A stretch of 47,823 nucleotides of DNA from Ruminococcus sp. (GTDB lineage: Bacteria; Bacillota; Clostridia; Oscillospirales; Acutalibacteraceae): positions 1 through 47,823 of the forward strand of contig JAFTGC010000005.1 in NCBI GenBank assembly GCA_017458105.1. The letters are read 5' to 3'. The notes under the pieces are model-generated. The model was not told the origin of the DNA. It saw nothing but the letters and a program-made list of their open reading frames with translations, and did no database searches. The translations under genes and the position numbers were made by a program. Shown here piece after piece: positions 1 to 7,931 of the stretch (its first letter is position 1; the number at the start of each line of letters is the position of its first letter).

Positions 1-2
1 TC

Positions 3-101
3 TCCGGCAGGATAGCTTTTCGTCTGAAATACGAAGGATTACAGATTAATAAAAGAATCGTTAAACTTCTGCCACCCGAAGAAAATATAAAAGTTGAATA
101 G
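3..101 (+). CDS. C-terminal end of an unidentified protein (partial)
   Basis: An open frame enters from the left edge and ends at TAG 99-101, giving the last 32 residues, ending in LPPEENIKVE. A good intrinsic terminator follows at once (114-143), as expected after a true gene end. The fragment is basic in the middle and acidic at the end, and too short to assign to a family. Confidence 0.55.
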   Translation, partial: SGRIAFRLKYEGLQINKRIVKLLPPEENIKVE

Positions 102-113
102 ATTTATATTTTG

Positions 114-143
114 AGAACTGTCATTTTGGCAGTTCTTTTTTTA
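114..143 (+). terminator. Intrinsic terminator after the first partial gene
   Basis: Arms AGAACTG (114-120) and CAGTTCT (130-136) form a 7-bp stem, followed by a T run. It separates the upstream gene from the taurine transporter operon. Confidence 0.8.
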
Positions 144-487
144 TACAGAAAATGATATATTTTCCAAATTTTTTACCGTGTTTTTAAATTTATTCCTTGT
201 ATGAATTGAAAAAAACACAAAATTTTTCCAATGCGTTTGGAAAACAATTTAATTTTATTCCAACATTGCGGTATTTTCAAAATTGCCCTGCGGTGCTATA
301 CTGTTTGTTGTAAAATTCAGGAGTTCGGCAGAACAGCCGATTCGGTTTTTTATTGCAGCACTTTATTTTGTTTACAATGGAGTACATTAAGCGGATGTTT
401 GAAATACCGCGGAGTTTTCCGGAAAGCTTTCGGCAATTTTGTTCGCATGGGTGTTGCATAATCAATCTTTGGAAAGGAGTAACATCT
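144..487 (+). other. Non-coding leader upstream of tauC
   Basis: About 340 bases without a convincing gene. It holds an inverted repeat TTTTCCAA (224-231) / TTGGAAAA (237-244), more TTCCAA copies near 162-167 and 258-263, and a possible extended -10 (TG at 294-295, TATACT 297-302) with no good -35. The repeated TTCCAA motif could be a regulator site. No known riboswitch class was recognised. A ribosome site GGAAAGGAG lies just before 488. Confidence 0.35.
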
Positions 488-1264
488 ATGAAGAAAAAAT
501 GGGGTATAGAAAGATACCTTACAATTGTAACCATTTTGGCAGTGTTCGGTCTGTGGTTTGGGCTTACGGCAACAGGAGCTTTTTCGGAAACAATCATTCC
601 TTCACCGGCAAGTGTATGGGAAAGTTTCCTTGATGTAGCAAAAGACGGCTACAAGGGTCACACTCTTCTTGAACATCTCGGCACAAGCTTGGAAAGACTC
701 GTAATCGCTTATTTGCTTGTTGTAGTAACAGCTGTACCGCTCGGTCTGCTCAGTGGTTATAATTCAAAAATCAGAGCAATTCTTGAGCCGATAGTAGAGT
801 TCTACCGTCCGCTTCCTCCACTTGCTTACTACACAATCCTTGTTTTGTGGATGGGCATTGACGAAAGCTCAAAGCTCGCTCTCCTCTATCTTGCAGGCTT
901 TGCACCTGTTTACATCAACTGTGTATCCGGTGTTATCAGAATCAAGGAGGACTACATCAACGGAGCAAAAACTCTGGGAGCAAGCAAGAAGCAGATATTC
1001 TTCTATGTAATTTTCCCGGCAGCTCTTACAGATGTGTTCACAGGTCTTCGTACAGCACTTGGTGTTGAATATACCACACTGGTTTCGGCAGAAATGGTTG
1101 CTGCTACAGCAGGTATGGGATGGCTTGTGCTTGACGCAAGTAACTACCTCAGAAGTGATGTCGTATTTATGGGCGTTATCATAATGGGTATTACAGGTGT
1201 TTTACTTGACAGAATAATCCGTTTTGTAGAGCATAAGGTAGTTCATTGGAAGGGCAGAACATAA
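488..1264 (+). CDS. tauC: Taurine/sulfonate-type ABC transporter permease
   Basis: 258 residues, the usual length for the BPD_transp_1 permeases of nitrate/sulfonate/taurine importers. A first membrane helix lies near residues 10-30 and four or five more follow. The cytoplasmic EAA-type loop with NGAKTLGASKKQI is near residues 158-172 and would contact the ATPase TauB. The frame is open further upstream, but ATG 488 is chosen because GGAAAGGAG precedes it by about seven bases. It is first in a tauC-tauA-tauB operon; the strong TauA likeness of the next gene supports taurine as substrate, though other alkanesulfonates cannot be excluded. It would supply organic sulfur, fitting the sulfur genes downstream. 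Confidence 0.9.
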   Translation: MKKKWGIERYLTIVTILAVFGLWFGLTATGAFSETIIPSPASVWESFLDVAKDGYKGHTLLEHLGTSLERLVIAYLLVVVTAVPLGLLSGYNSKIRAILEPIVEFYRPLPPLAYYTILVLWMGIDESSKLALLYLAGFAPVYINCVSGVIRIKEDYINGAKTLGASKKQIFFYVIFPAALTDVFTGLRTALGVEYTTLVSAEMVAATAGMGWLVLDASNYLRSDVVFMGVIIMGITGVLLDRIIRFVEHKVVHWKGRT

Positions 1265-1312
1265 TAGTTAGTAAAGTACATAAGAGAGTATCTTAATCAG
1301 GAGGAAAATGTA

Positions 1313-2329
1313 ATGAAAAAATCAGCACTTAAATTTATATCATTAGTAGCTGCAATTGCAGTAGCAGCAGTCAGCCTTGTTGCCTGCGGAAGCAGCAACA
1401 CAACAGAGGACGGTAAGGCAACAAAGGTAACCATCGGAACACTTGACCTTATAAACGGCGACCTCATTGCTCAGTATGAAAAATGGTACGAAAAAGAGCT
1501 TGGCATTGATGTAAACATCATCAAGTTTGATTCAGGTAAGGACATCAACTCAGCTATTGCTTCCGGAAGTATCGACATCGGTCAGGAAGGTTCGTCACCT
1601 GCAGCACTTGCAATTTCAAACGACCTCGATATTCAGGTTTTTTGGATTGGCGACATCATCGGTTCAGCTGAAACTCTCGTAGCAAAAAATGGTTCGGGCA
1701 TTAAGAAGCTCTCAGACCTTGAGGGTAAAAAAGTCGGCACACCGTTTGCTTCAACAGCACACTACAGCCTTCTTAACGCTCTTAAACTTGAAGGTGTAGA
1801 TGTAAATAAAATTGAACTTCTTGACCTTCAGCCGGACGATATTTATGCAGCTTGGACAAGAGGCGACCTTGACGCAGCTTATGTATGGCATCCGGTTCTC
1901 GGCAAGCTTCTTGCAGACGGCACAGCTATCACAGACTCTGAGCAGCTTGCAAAGAAAGGTGTTGTTACAGCTGACACAAACATTGTAAGAAGAGAATTTG
2001 CAGAGGCTAACCCTGATGTTGTTTCAAAGTTTGTTGAGCTCCAGCTTAAAGCTAACGATATTATCAACAACGACAGCGACAAGGCAGCAAAAGAGATTGC
2101 TTCGGTACTTGAAATTGAAGAGAAAGATGCAGCAGAGCAGATTCAGCAGTTTAGCTATCTCACATCTGACGAAGAGATTGATTACCTCGATAACAGCTTT
2201 GCACAGACACTCAAGGATACAGCTGACTTCCTTGTTGAGCAAAAGAGCATTAAGTCAGCCCCTGATTTAAAGACCTTCCAGAGCAAGGTAACATCTGAGT
2301 ATGTAAAGAAGGCTGCAGCTTCTAAGTAA
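1313..2329 (+). CDS. tauA: Taurine-binding lipoprotein of ABC importer
   Basis: 338 residues. A lipoprotein signal peptide ends in SLVACGS (lipobox LVAC), so it would be anchored outside the membrane and deliver ligand to TauC. The body is a periplasmic-binding-protein-2 fold of the NMT1/SsuA/TauA family. The stretches GKKVGTPFASTAHYSLL, LLDLQPDDIYAAWTRGDLDA and YVWHPV match the pattern I recall of TauA better than SsuA. GGAGG lies about six bases before ATG 1313. It sits between tauC and tauB with short gaps. The C-terminal 40 residues are Lys-rich. Taurine specificity is inferred from motif likeness, not shown. Confidence 0.9.
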   Translation: MKKSALKFISLVAAIAVAAVSLVACGSSNTTEDGKATKVTIGTLDLINGDLIAQYEKWYEKELGIDVNIIKFDSGKDINSAIASGSIDIGQEGSSPAALAISNDLDIQVFWIGDIIGSAETLVAKNGSGIKKLSDLEGKKVGTPFASTAHYSLLNALKLEGVDVNKIELLDLQPDDIYAAWTRGDLDAAYVWHPVLGKLLADGTAITDSEQLAKKGVVTADTNIVRREFAEANPDVVSKFVELQLKANDIINNDSDKAAKEIASVLEIEEKDAAEQIQQFSYLTSDEEIDYLDNSFAQTLKDTADFLVEQKSIKSAPDLKTFQSKVTSEYVKKAAASK

Positions 2330-2362
2330 AAGTACATCTTTTAAGGGAGGTAGTTGTTTACT

Positions 2363-3232
2363 ATGTCTGATACATGGAAAGAAAAACTCTATGAGCCTTC
2401 AGACGAGCTCATAGCAGTACAGAATGTAAATTATGAGGGTCAGGAACCTATTATAGAGGGCGAAGAGCTTATCTCTATCAATAATGTTGACCTCAGTTAT
2501 ACCGGTAAAACAGGTCCTATAAAGGCACTTGAAAATATTAACTTTAACATCTTTCCAAAAGAATTTATATGCGTGCTTGGTCCTTCCGGCTGCGGAAAAA
2601 GTACACTTCTTAAAATTCTTGCAGGATTTATCTCACCGACTGCCGGCAGCGTAAAGCTCGACGGCGAGGAAATTCACGGAACAGACTGGCACAGAGGTGT
2701 TGTTTTCCAGCATCCACCGCTTTATGAGTGGTTTTCGGTTCGCACCAATGTCGCTTTTGGCCCTAAGATGAGAGGTGTGCCAAAAGAAGAGTATGAACCA
2801 CTTGTTGAGGAATATTTGAAGAAGGTAAACCTCACCGAATTTGCAGATAAGAAAATCTACGAGCTTTCCGGCGGTATGAAACAGCGTGTTTCAATTGCAA
2901 GAGCTTTGATCAACGACCCTGAAATTCTGTTGATGGATGAGCCTTTCGGTGCTCTTGACGCACTTACAAGAGAGAGCGTTCAGGATTTGACAAGAAAAAT
3001 CTGGTGGGATACAGGAAAGACAATTTTCTTCATTACCCACGATGTTGAGGAAGCACTCCTGCTTGCTTCAAGAATTATTGTTCTCAGTAAGCACCCGGGC
3101 AGAGTTATTGAAGATATTCAGGTTAACTTCTCAAGACAAATTGTTGAGGATTTGGTTACGGATATTAAGTTCTCGCCTGAGTTCTACAAGTACCGTGAAA
3201 AGCTACTAAGACTTATCAATTCTCAGGAATAA
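2363..3232 (+). CDS. tauB: Taurine-type ABC transporter ATP-binding protein
   Basis: 289 residues. Walker A GPSGCGKST near 73-81, Q-loop in VVFQHPPLYEW, signature LSGGMKQRVS, Walker B ILLMDEPFGALDA and the H-loop in FITHDVEEAL make a complete importer ATPase of the SsuB/TauB type. It carries about 35 extra residues before the ABC domain. The start is ambiguous: TTG 2354 is three bases after AAGGGAGG, ATG 2363 is twelve; ATG is chosen as the commoner codon. It is the last gene of the operon and is followed by a long stem-loop at 3256-3284. Confidence 0.9.
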   Translation: MSDTWKEKLYEPSDELIAVQNVNYEGQEPIIEGEELISINNVDLSYTGKTGPIKALENINFNIFPKEFICVLGPSGCGKSTLLKILAGFISPTAGSVKLDGEEIHGTDWHRGVVFQHPPLYEWFSVRTNVAFGPKMRGVPKEEYEPLVEEYLKKVNLTEFADKKIYELSGGMKQRVSIARALINDPEILLMDEPFGALDALTRESVQDLTRKIWWDTGKTIFFITHDVEEALLLASRIIVLSKHPGRVIEDIQVNFSRQIVEDLVTDIKFSPEFYKYREKLLRLINSQE

Positions 3233-3255
3233 ATACATTTCTATTTTCTCTCATT

Positions 3256-3284
3256 AATGAGGTCTGTGTTACGCAGACCTCATT
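3256..3284 (+). terminator. Stem-loop terminator after tauB
   Basis: Perfect 11-bp arms AATGAGGTCTG (3256-3266) and CAGACCTCATT (3274-3284) enclose a 7-base loop. Only a weak T run follows (CTTATA), so termination may be incomplete; the next gene starts 16 bases later. Confidence 0.7.
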
Positions 3285-3299
3285 CTTATAGGTGTCAAT

Positions 3300-3905
3300 A
3301 TGAATTCAAAAAATATAAAAAATATTTTTAAAACTGCCCTTGTGGTGCTGTTTGGCAATGCGTTGTACGCTTTTACGGTGACATTTTTTGTTGAACCTTC
3401 GGGTTTGGTGCTGGGCGGATTTACCGGGCTTTCAATTGCTATCAACCACTATGTAAGTATAAATGTTTCGTATATTGTGCTGTTCTTTCATTTAACGGTT
3501 TTTATTATTGGTGCAATAGTTCTCGGCAAACATTTTGCCATTTCAACTGTTGCAAGCACATTGCTTTATCCGTTTTTTCTAAACATTTCGGAAATTATCG
3601 CCAAACAAATTGAACTCCCGTTTATAGATATTTTACCAATAAATGCCGTAATTGCCGCATTTTTAATTGGTATATCACTGGGCGTACTTACACGCAATAA
3701 AACTTCAACAGGGGGAACAGAGGTCATTCCTTTGGTTGTCAACAAACTTACGGGCAAGTCCGTTGGCTTTGTACTTTTTATCATCGACGGATTGATTATG
3801 TTGGTACAGCTTTTGTATTCAGACATTATTCATATTCTTTACGGAATTTTGACGGTTGCCATTTACTCAGTGGTGGTTCACTTTATCGGTAAAATCAAGA
3901 AGTAA
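3300..3905 (+). CDS. YitT-family membrane protein
   Basis: 201 residues, very hydrophobic, with about five or six membrane helices. The pattern PSGLVLGGFTGLS near the N-terminus and the later G-rich segment GVLTRNKTSTGGTEVI are typical of the YitT/DUF161 family. The C-terminal soluble DUF2179 domain found in many members is absent, so this is the short form. Function of the family is not established. A modest ribosome site (AGGTG) precedes ATG 3300. It lies just after the tauB stem-loop and ahead of an EamA transporter. Confidence 0.7.
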   Translation: MNSKNIKNIFKTALVVLFGNALYAFTVTFFVEPSGLVLGGFTGLSIAINHYVSINVSYIVLFFHLTVFIIGAIVLGKHFAISTVASTLLYPFFLNISEIIAKQIELPFIDILPINAVIAAFLIGISLGVLTRNKTSTGGTEVIPLVVNKLTGKSVGFVLFIIDGLIMLVQLLYSDIIHILYGILTVAIYSVVVHFIGKIKK

Positions 3906-3951
3906 TACTATTTTTGTTGCCTTAAAAATTACCAAAGGAGGGGAACAGAGT

Positions 3952-4818
3952 ATGAAAAATAAAATTGGTGCAGTATATTCCGTTTTGTCGGCTATGCTTT
4001 TCGGTCTGACGCCCCTGTTGGCAAAAATTATTTATGGTTACGGTTATACTTCGTTTTTAGTAGCATTTCTGCGATTTGCAATCGGCACTGTAGTGTTATT
4101 TATTGTAGTAAAATTCCATAACAAGCAAAAAATTCTTTTGCCTAAAAAGCAGCTTTTGCTGATTTTAGCAGTATCGTTCTTTTATGCCACAATGATACTG
4201 CTAATGTATTCTGCGTATGATTACATAGACTCAGGGCTGACTACAACCCTGCACTTTACTTATCCTGTTTTTGTTATAATAATGGCAGCTGTGATTATGC
4301 ACAAAGGATTAAACAAACGGCATATAATTTGTACTGTTCTGGCGATTGCCGGCATAGTCTTTCTTAACAACAGCACATCAGCAGTTAATTATTACGGTGT
4401 TGCTATTGCCGTACTGTCGGGGCTTTCTTATGCGTTTTATATTGTATTGACAGAAAAATTCAAACTAGACAGTCTGCCGGTTTTTGTACTTTCGTTTTGG
4501 ATTTCGCTTTTTTCTGCGTTTATCGTCGGAGCAATTATGCCATTTACACATATATTGCCGATTGACCTCAATCCAAAGGCAATAGGTCTTATAATTTTGC
4601 TGACGCTTACAACAAACCTATTTGCAATAGTGCTTTTTCAAAAAGGTCTCAGCATTTGCGGGGGTGTGCAGGCATCATTGCTCAGTACCTTTGAACCTTT
4701 GACAAGCGTGGTTGTTGGGCTTACTGTTTTTAACGAAAACTTGACGCTCAATGTTTTTATAGGTATAACATTGATTTTATCCTCTACCGTTATTTTGGTA
4801 ATTTATAAAAAAGAATAA
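3952..4818 (+). CDS. EamA/DMT-family metabolite transporter
   Basis: 288 residues with about ten membrane helices arranged as two EamA repeats. The first half has LSAMLFGLTPLLAK and FLVAFLRFAIGT; the second has VAIAVLSGLSYAFYIV and a late FEPLTSVVVGLTVFNE, the usual EamA landmark. ATG 3952 is chosen over upstream in-frame codons because AAAGGAGGGG lies just before it. Substrate cannot be read from sequence; family members export amino acids, nucleosides or other small metabolites. The gene converges with the minus-strand sulfotransferase. Confidence 0.85.
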   Translation: MKNKIGAVYSVLSAMLFGLTPLLAKIIYGYGYTSFLVAFLRFAIGTVVLFIVVKFHNKQKILLPKKQLLLILAVSFFYATMILLMYSAYDYIDSGLTTTLHFTYPVFVIIMAAVIMHKGLNKRHIICTVLAIAGIVFLNNSTSAVNYYGVAIAVLSGLSYAFYIVLTEKFKLDSLPVFVLSFWISLFSAFIVGAIMPFTHILPIDLNPKAIGLIILLTLTTNLFAIVLFQKGLSICGGVQASLLSTFEPLTSVVVGLTVFNENLTLNVFIGITLILSSTVILVIYKKE

Positions 4819-4847
4819 GGAGTATCTCAAAATTATAGAGATACCCC
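4819..4847 (-). terminator. Convergent terminator between EamA and sulfotransferase genes
   Basis: Arms near 4819-4828 and 4838-4847 pair with one mismatch (core GTATCTC/GAGATAC). On the minus strand the hairpin is followed by a T-rich run, so it mainly serves the sulfotransferase operon. Confidence 0.6.
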
Positions 4848-6083
4848 TTATGGTAAGGTTTTCTTTTTGAATGTGTTTTTTAGCTTACGCACCACTTTTT
4901 TAGGAAAACTGGTGGTAATCCAGTTTATTGTTGACTGCTGGTGTTTTACTGTCTTTTTGAGTTCTTTTATGGTTAATTTTTGCTCGATATATCTTTCTTT
5001 TAGCTTATCGGCTTTTGCCTGAGTTTTTTCAAGCGATTTTTTAGTTGCTGCAAGCTCTTTGTGTTGTGCAGCAATGATTTGAGCACAAATTTTTGTTATT
5101 TCTTCAATCGTATAGCTTGCGTTCTCGCTGTTATCATTTTTTATTTTTTCCTTATACAGACTTCCGCCGTTAAGGTATTTGTCTGCAACCGCTTGGTTAG
5201 AGGCTTCATACCTTTTCATAAATTCAAGGCGTTCTGAGTATGTAAAAATCTTTGTTTTTGTTCGGTCAGGGTTTTCATCTTTTTGCATAAGGTTATACAG
5301 CATCTCAACAACAAAGTTGTTTTTGGTATGAAAAGTGCTTACCTGGTTGAGCAGTCGCTTTGTTTCAAGGTAGATTCCGCCCAGACTGTAGTTTACCGAA
5401 CTGAATTCAGGATTGTTAAAACCCTCAAAGTCGGTTGTTTCATCAATTTTGTCACCAAGCCCTATTGCTTCAAGAAAATCCGATACCAGGTTTTTATTTT
5501 TACCGGCAAACTGCTCACGCTCATAAACCCTTACAATCATATTTTCAAAACCAAAAATATCTTCAAGGTAGGCAAGACGCTTTTCAAAGTCAAGTTTTAA
5601 ATAGTCCTGATGTTCTAAGCTTGCGTAGTCTTTGAAAGGAAGTTTAACATTAATCTTAACAAGCTGACCCCAGTATGACTCAATGAATGTATCCTGACGG
5701 CGTAAATATACAATAACTTTCAGGTCGATACCCTTTTTGTTGAGTGCATCTTTAAATTGTTTAAAAGGTACATTTTCTCTCAGCCATAGAAGCTCGTCCG
5801 ATATTATCGCATTACCAAACTTTTTGGCAGATGCGATAACTCTTGGCAGAACAAGCTTATAAATTTCCCTGTCCTTATCGGGCAGCGGGTTTTTATTTTC
5901 GTCCATTTGCTCGGGGATAAGAAAGTGTGCGTTCCTAAGATTTGAAATGTTTGAAAATTTATATCTTGTTCTTACATAATCATAGCCGTGTTTACGCAAA
6001 ACAGCGTTGTTTTTTCTGAGCAAGAATTGTACAAAGGTGGTGCCTGTTTTTGGCATACCAATGTGAAGATAAACTGTTGGCAT
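4848..6083 (-). CDS. PAPS-dependent sulfotransferase with coiled-coil tail
   Basis: 411 residues. The N-terminal P-loop HIGMPKTGTTFVQ (about residues 7-19) matches the 5'-phosphosulfate-binding loop of sulfotransferases, and YLRRQDTFIESYWGQL matches the 3'-phosphate-binding element. Residues about 335-395 are rich in Lys, Glu and Gln with heptad-like spacing (probable coiled coil), and the end is strongly basic (KKVVRKLKNTFKKK), which could bring it to the membrane or a polyanion. AGGAG precedes the start by seven bases. It lies 14 bases after cysQ, which removes the PAP it would produce; divergent cysC would make PAPS. Acceptor unknown; a surface glycan is a reasonable guess. Confidence 0.8.
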   Translation of the reverse strand: MPTVYLHIGMPKTGTTFVQFLLRKNNAVLRKHGYDYVRTRYKFSNISNLRNAHFLIPEQMDENKNPLPDKDREIYKLVLPRVIASAKKFGNAIISDELLWLRENVPFKQFKDALNKKGIDLKVIVYLRRQDTFIESYWGQLVKINVKLPFKDYASLEHQDYLKLDFEKRLAYLEDIFGFENMIVRVYEREQFAGKNKNLVSDFLEAIGLGDKIDETTDFEGFNNPEFSSVNYSLGGIYLETKRLLNQVSTFHTKNNFVVEMLYNLMQKDENPDRTKTKIFTYSERLEFMKRYEASNQAVADKYLNGGSLYKEKIKNDNSENASYTIEEITKICAQIIAAQHKELAATKKSLEKTQAKADKLKERYIEQKLTIKELKKTVKHQQSTINWITTSFPKKVVRKLKNTFKKKTLP

Positions 6084-6097
6084 AATTTACTCCTGCG

Positions 6098-6877
6098 TTA
6101 TAACTTGTTGTTCATGTCGTTTATGATATAAAAGCCCTTTGAGTTCAGGCTGTCTTTGCGGTTATAGAGCATAGGTGTGTCGTCCATTTGCATAAAAACA
6201 GCACCTGCCTGTTCGGCAATGCACTGCATAGCCGCCGTGTCCCATTCCATAGTAGGAGTGTGACGGTAGTACGCGTCGGCTTTTCCGCTTGCAATCATAC
6301 ATCCCTTTATGGAACTGCCGACCCTCACAAAGTTTTTCAGTTTATACTTTTTAAGAAGTTCTTCTGTTTTTGCACAGTTGTGGGAGTTGCTCATTACAAA
6401 ATTCAGTTCAGATTTTTCTTTTTTCTCTTTACAAACATTCAGCTTTGTAACAACGCCGTTTTTTTCAAGAAAGCTTCCATATCCCTCGGTTGCAAAGTAA
6501 AGCTCCTCTGTTACAGGAACATAGATAACGCCCATAACCGATTTGTGTTTGTAGCTGAGTGCTATGTTCACCGTAAATTGCCCGTTGCGTTTTATAAATT
6601 CCTTTGTACCGTCAAGCGGGTCTATAACAAAGCAAAAATCATTGTCAAGGCGTGTAAGGTCGTCCTGCTCCTCTTCGGAGAGTATTGCATAATCCGGGAA
6701 GTTGTCCCTCATTATTTTTACAATTATTTCATTTGAAGCCTTGTCAGCCCTTGTCAACGGAGAGTTGTCTTTTTTGTACTGAACATCAAAATTATTTGAG
6801 TTGTAAATTTCCAATATAGCTTTGCCTGCAATTACAGCTGCCTTTTTTGCAGCTTCAAGTTCTTTAAGGTAAGGCAT
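6098..6877 (-). CDS. cysQ: 3'(2'),5'-bisphosphate nucleotidase (PAP phosphatase)
   Basis: 259 residues, typical for the CysQ/inositol-monophosphatase superfamily. Metal-binding motifs are present: SEEEQDD near 66-72, DPLDGTKEFIKRNGQFTVNIAL near 86-107 (split here as DPLDGTKEFI and GQFTVNIAL), and WDTAAMQCIAEQAGA near 215-229. The KEF residues after DGT are characteristic of CysQ rather than inositol phosphatases. It hydrolyses 3'-phosphoadenosine 5'-phosphate, the by-product of PAPS-using sulfotransferases such as the one encoded 14 bases downstream. AAGGAG lies six bases before the start, next to a long palindrome in the leader. Confidence 0.9.
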   Translation of the reverse strand: MPYLKELEAAKKAAVIAGKAILEIYNSNNFDVQYKKDNSPLTRADKASNEIIVKIMRDNFPDYAILSEEEQDDLTRLDNDFCFVIDPLDGTKEFIKRNGQFTVNIALSYKHKSVMGVIYVPVTEELYFATEGYGSFLEKNGVVTKLNVCKEKKEKSELNFVMSNSHNCAKTEELLKKYKLKNFVRVGSSIKGCMIASGKADAYYRHTPTMEWDTAAMQCIAEQAGAVFMQMDDTPMLYNRKDSLNSKGFYIINDMNNKL

Positions 6878-7215
6878 AATGTTCTCCTTTTAAAATTTTC
6901 ACTGAAAATTTTAGTGATAAGGATAACACCGCACAGCCTTTAAATCGGGGTAACTTTGCCTTATGACACAGTTAAAAGAGAAGAAGAAGGTATGACAATA
7001 AAAATTGCCTTAAAATCAAAGGTGGAGAAATGTGTAATGTTATCCTTATCACCAAAATTATACATCCAAAATATGATAAAAAATTGAAAGAAATGTATTT
7101 TATCTTTTTGTAGTTACATCATTCAGCATTATTAATTTGTATCATATTTTTCTCAAAATCAATTGATAGTATCTATAACAATAAGTTATAGGTATTATTT
7201 TTTAGGAGAATGAAA
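6878..7215. promoter_or_regulatory. Divergent control region between cysQ and cysC with nested inverted repeats
   Basis: No gene is seen. Three symmetric elements are present. (1) A palindrome TAAAATTTTC (6891-6900), centre ACT, GAAAATTTTA (6904-6913). (2) GTGATAAGGATAACA at 6914-6928, repeated exactly inverted at 7038-7052; with one mismatch the match extends to 6908-6928 / 7038-7058. (3) CTATAAC (7173-7179) / GTTATAG (7185-7191) just before the cysC ribosome site. The pair in (2) is placed as expected for a regulator controlling both PAPS genes. No strong consensus promoter was found on either strand. Confidence 0.5.
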
Positions 7216-7863
7216 ATGGAATGTATAACCGGTATGGAGCCTTTGTGCGGTTCTTCTATGTACGCACTTTCGGGTTCCGGTAACCTGACTTGGCAGAATC
7301 TGGATCTTTCAAGGCAAGAGCGTTCTTCTCAGAAAAAACAAAGTCCTAAAACAATCTGGTTTACGGGACTTTCGGGTTCGGGTAAGTCAACTCTTGCAAA
7401 CGAAATTGAAAAGCGGTTGTTCACACTGGGCTATCACACAATGTTGCTGGATGGTGACAATGTAAGGCTGGGCCTTAACAAAAACCTTGGTTTTAAAAAA
7501 GCCGACAGAATTGAAAACATCAGGAGGATTTCAGAGGTTTCAAAGCTGATGAATGACGCAGGGCTTATTGTGATAACCTCGTTTATTTCACCTTTTCACA
7601 ACGAAAGAGTTAAGGCTAAGGAAATTATCGGTTTTAATGATTTTATTGAAATCTATGTCAGCACACCGCTTGAGGAGTGCGAAAAGCGTGATGTAAAGGG
7701 GCTTTACAAAAAAGCAAGGGGCGGAGAAATCAAAAATTTTACAGGTGTTTCCAGTCCGTACGAACCGCCGGAAAAACCTAATATTACTGTTGATACTTCA
7801 AAAATGACAATTGAGGCATCCACTGAGTATATCCTCAAACATCTTAAACCTCTGCTTAAATAA
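7216..7863 (+). CDS. cysC: Adenylylsulfate (APS) kinase
   Basis: 215 residues. The family N-terminal segment NLTWQNLDLSRQER precedes the P-loop GLSGSGKST (51-59); LDGDNVRLGL, ENIRRISEVSKL and FISPFHNERVKAKEII follow, the usual CysC order, with the Ser of FISPF as the conserved Ser. It phosphorylates APS to PAPS. ATG 7216 is preferred to ATG 7210 because AGGAGA ends at 7209, leaving no spacing for the earlier codon. About 20 residues precede the normal CysC start and have no clear role. Divergent from cysQ and the sulfotransferase, it completes a PAPS supply-use-recycle set. ATP sulfurylase is not seen in the window. Confidence 0.92.
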   Translation: MECITGMEPLCGSSMYALSGSGNLTWQNLDLSRQERSSQKKQSPKTIWFTGLSGSGKSTLANEIEKRLFTLGYHTMLLDGDNVRLGLNKNLGFKKADRIENIRRISEVSKLMNDAGLIVITSFISPFHNERVKAKEIIGFNDFIEIYVSTPLEECEKRDVKGLYKKARGGEIKNFTGVSSPYEPPEKPNITVDTSKMTIEASTEYILKHLKPLLK

Positions 7864-7867
7864 TTTG

Positions 7868-7908
7868 TTGCTAAAGTGAAAAAAATAGTTTATAATTGGT
7901 TATAAACT
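7868..7908 (+). promoter_or_regulatory. Promoter with overlapping inverted repeat before the two-component system
   Basis: TTGCTA (7868-7873), 17-base spacer, TATAAT (7891-7896). The -10 lies inside a perfect 9-bp inverted repeat, AGTTTATAA (7887-7895), loop TTGG, TTATAAACT (7900-7908). A protein bound there would block or control the promoter; autoregulation by the response regulator is possible. Confidence 0.5.
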
Positions 7909-7931
7909 CTGATTATTAATCTTTATGGAGG

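Noticed and set aside
231..461. 76-codon open frame in the tauC leader
   Set aside because: No ribosome site at its start, overlaps the likely promoter, and the product has no recognisable feature.
144..487. SAM (S-box) or T-box riboswitch ahead of the tau operon
   Set aside because: No conserved core elements of either class and no strong terminator just before tauC.
6908..7058. Insertion sequence or MITE between cysQ and cysC
   Set aside because: The inverted pair is suggestive, but no target-site duplication or second copy is seen in this window; kept as a finding, not annotated as a mobile element.
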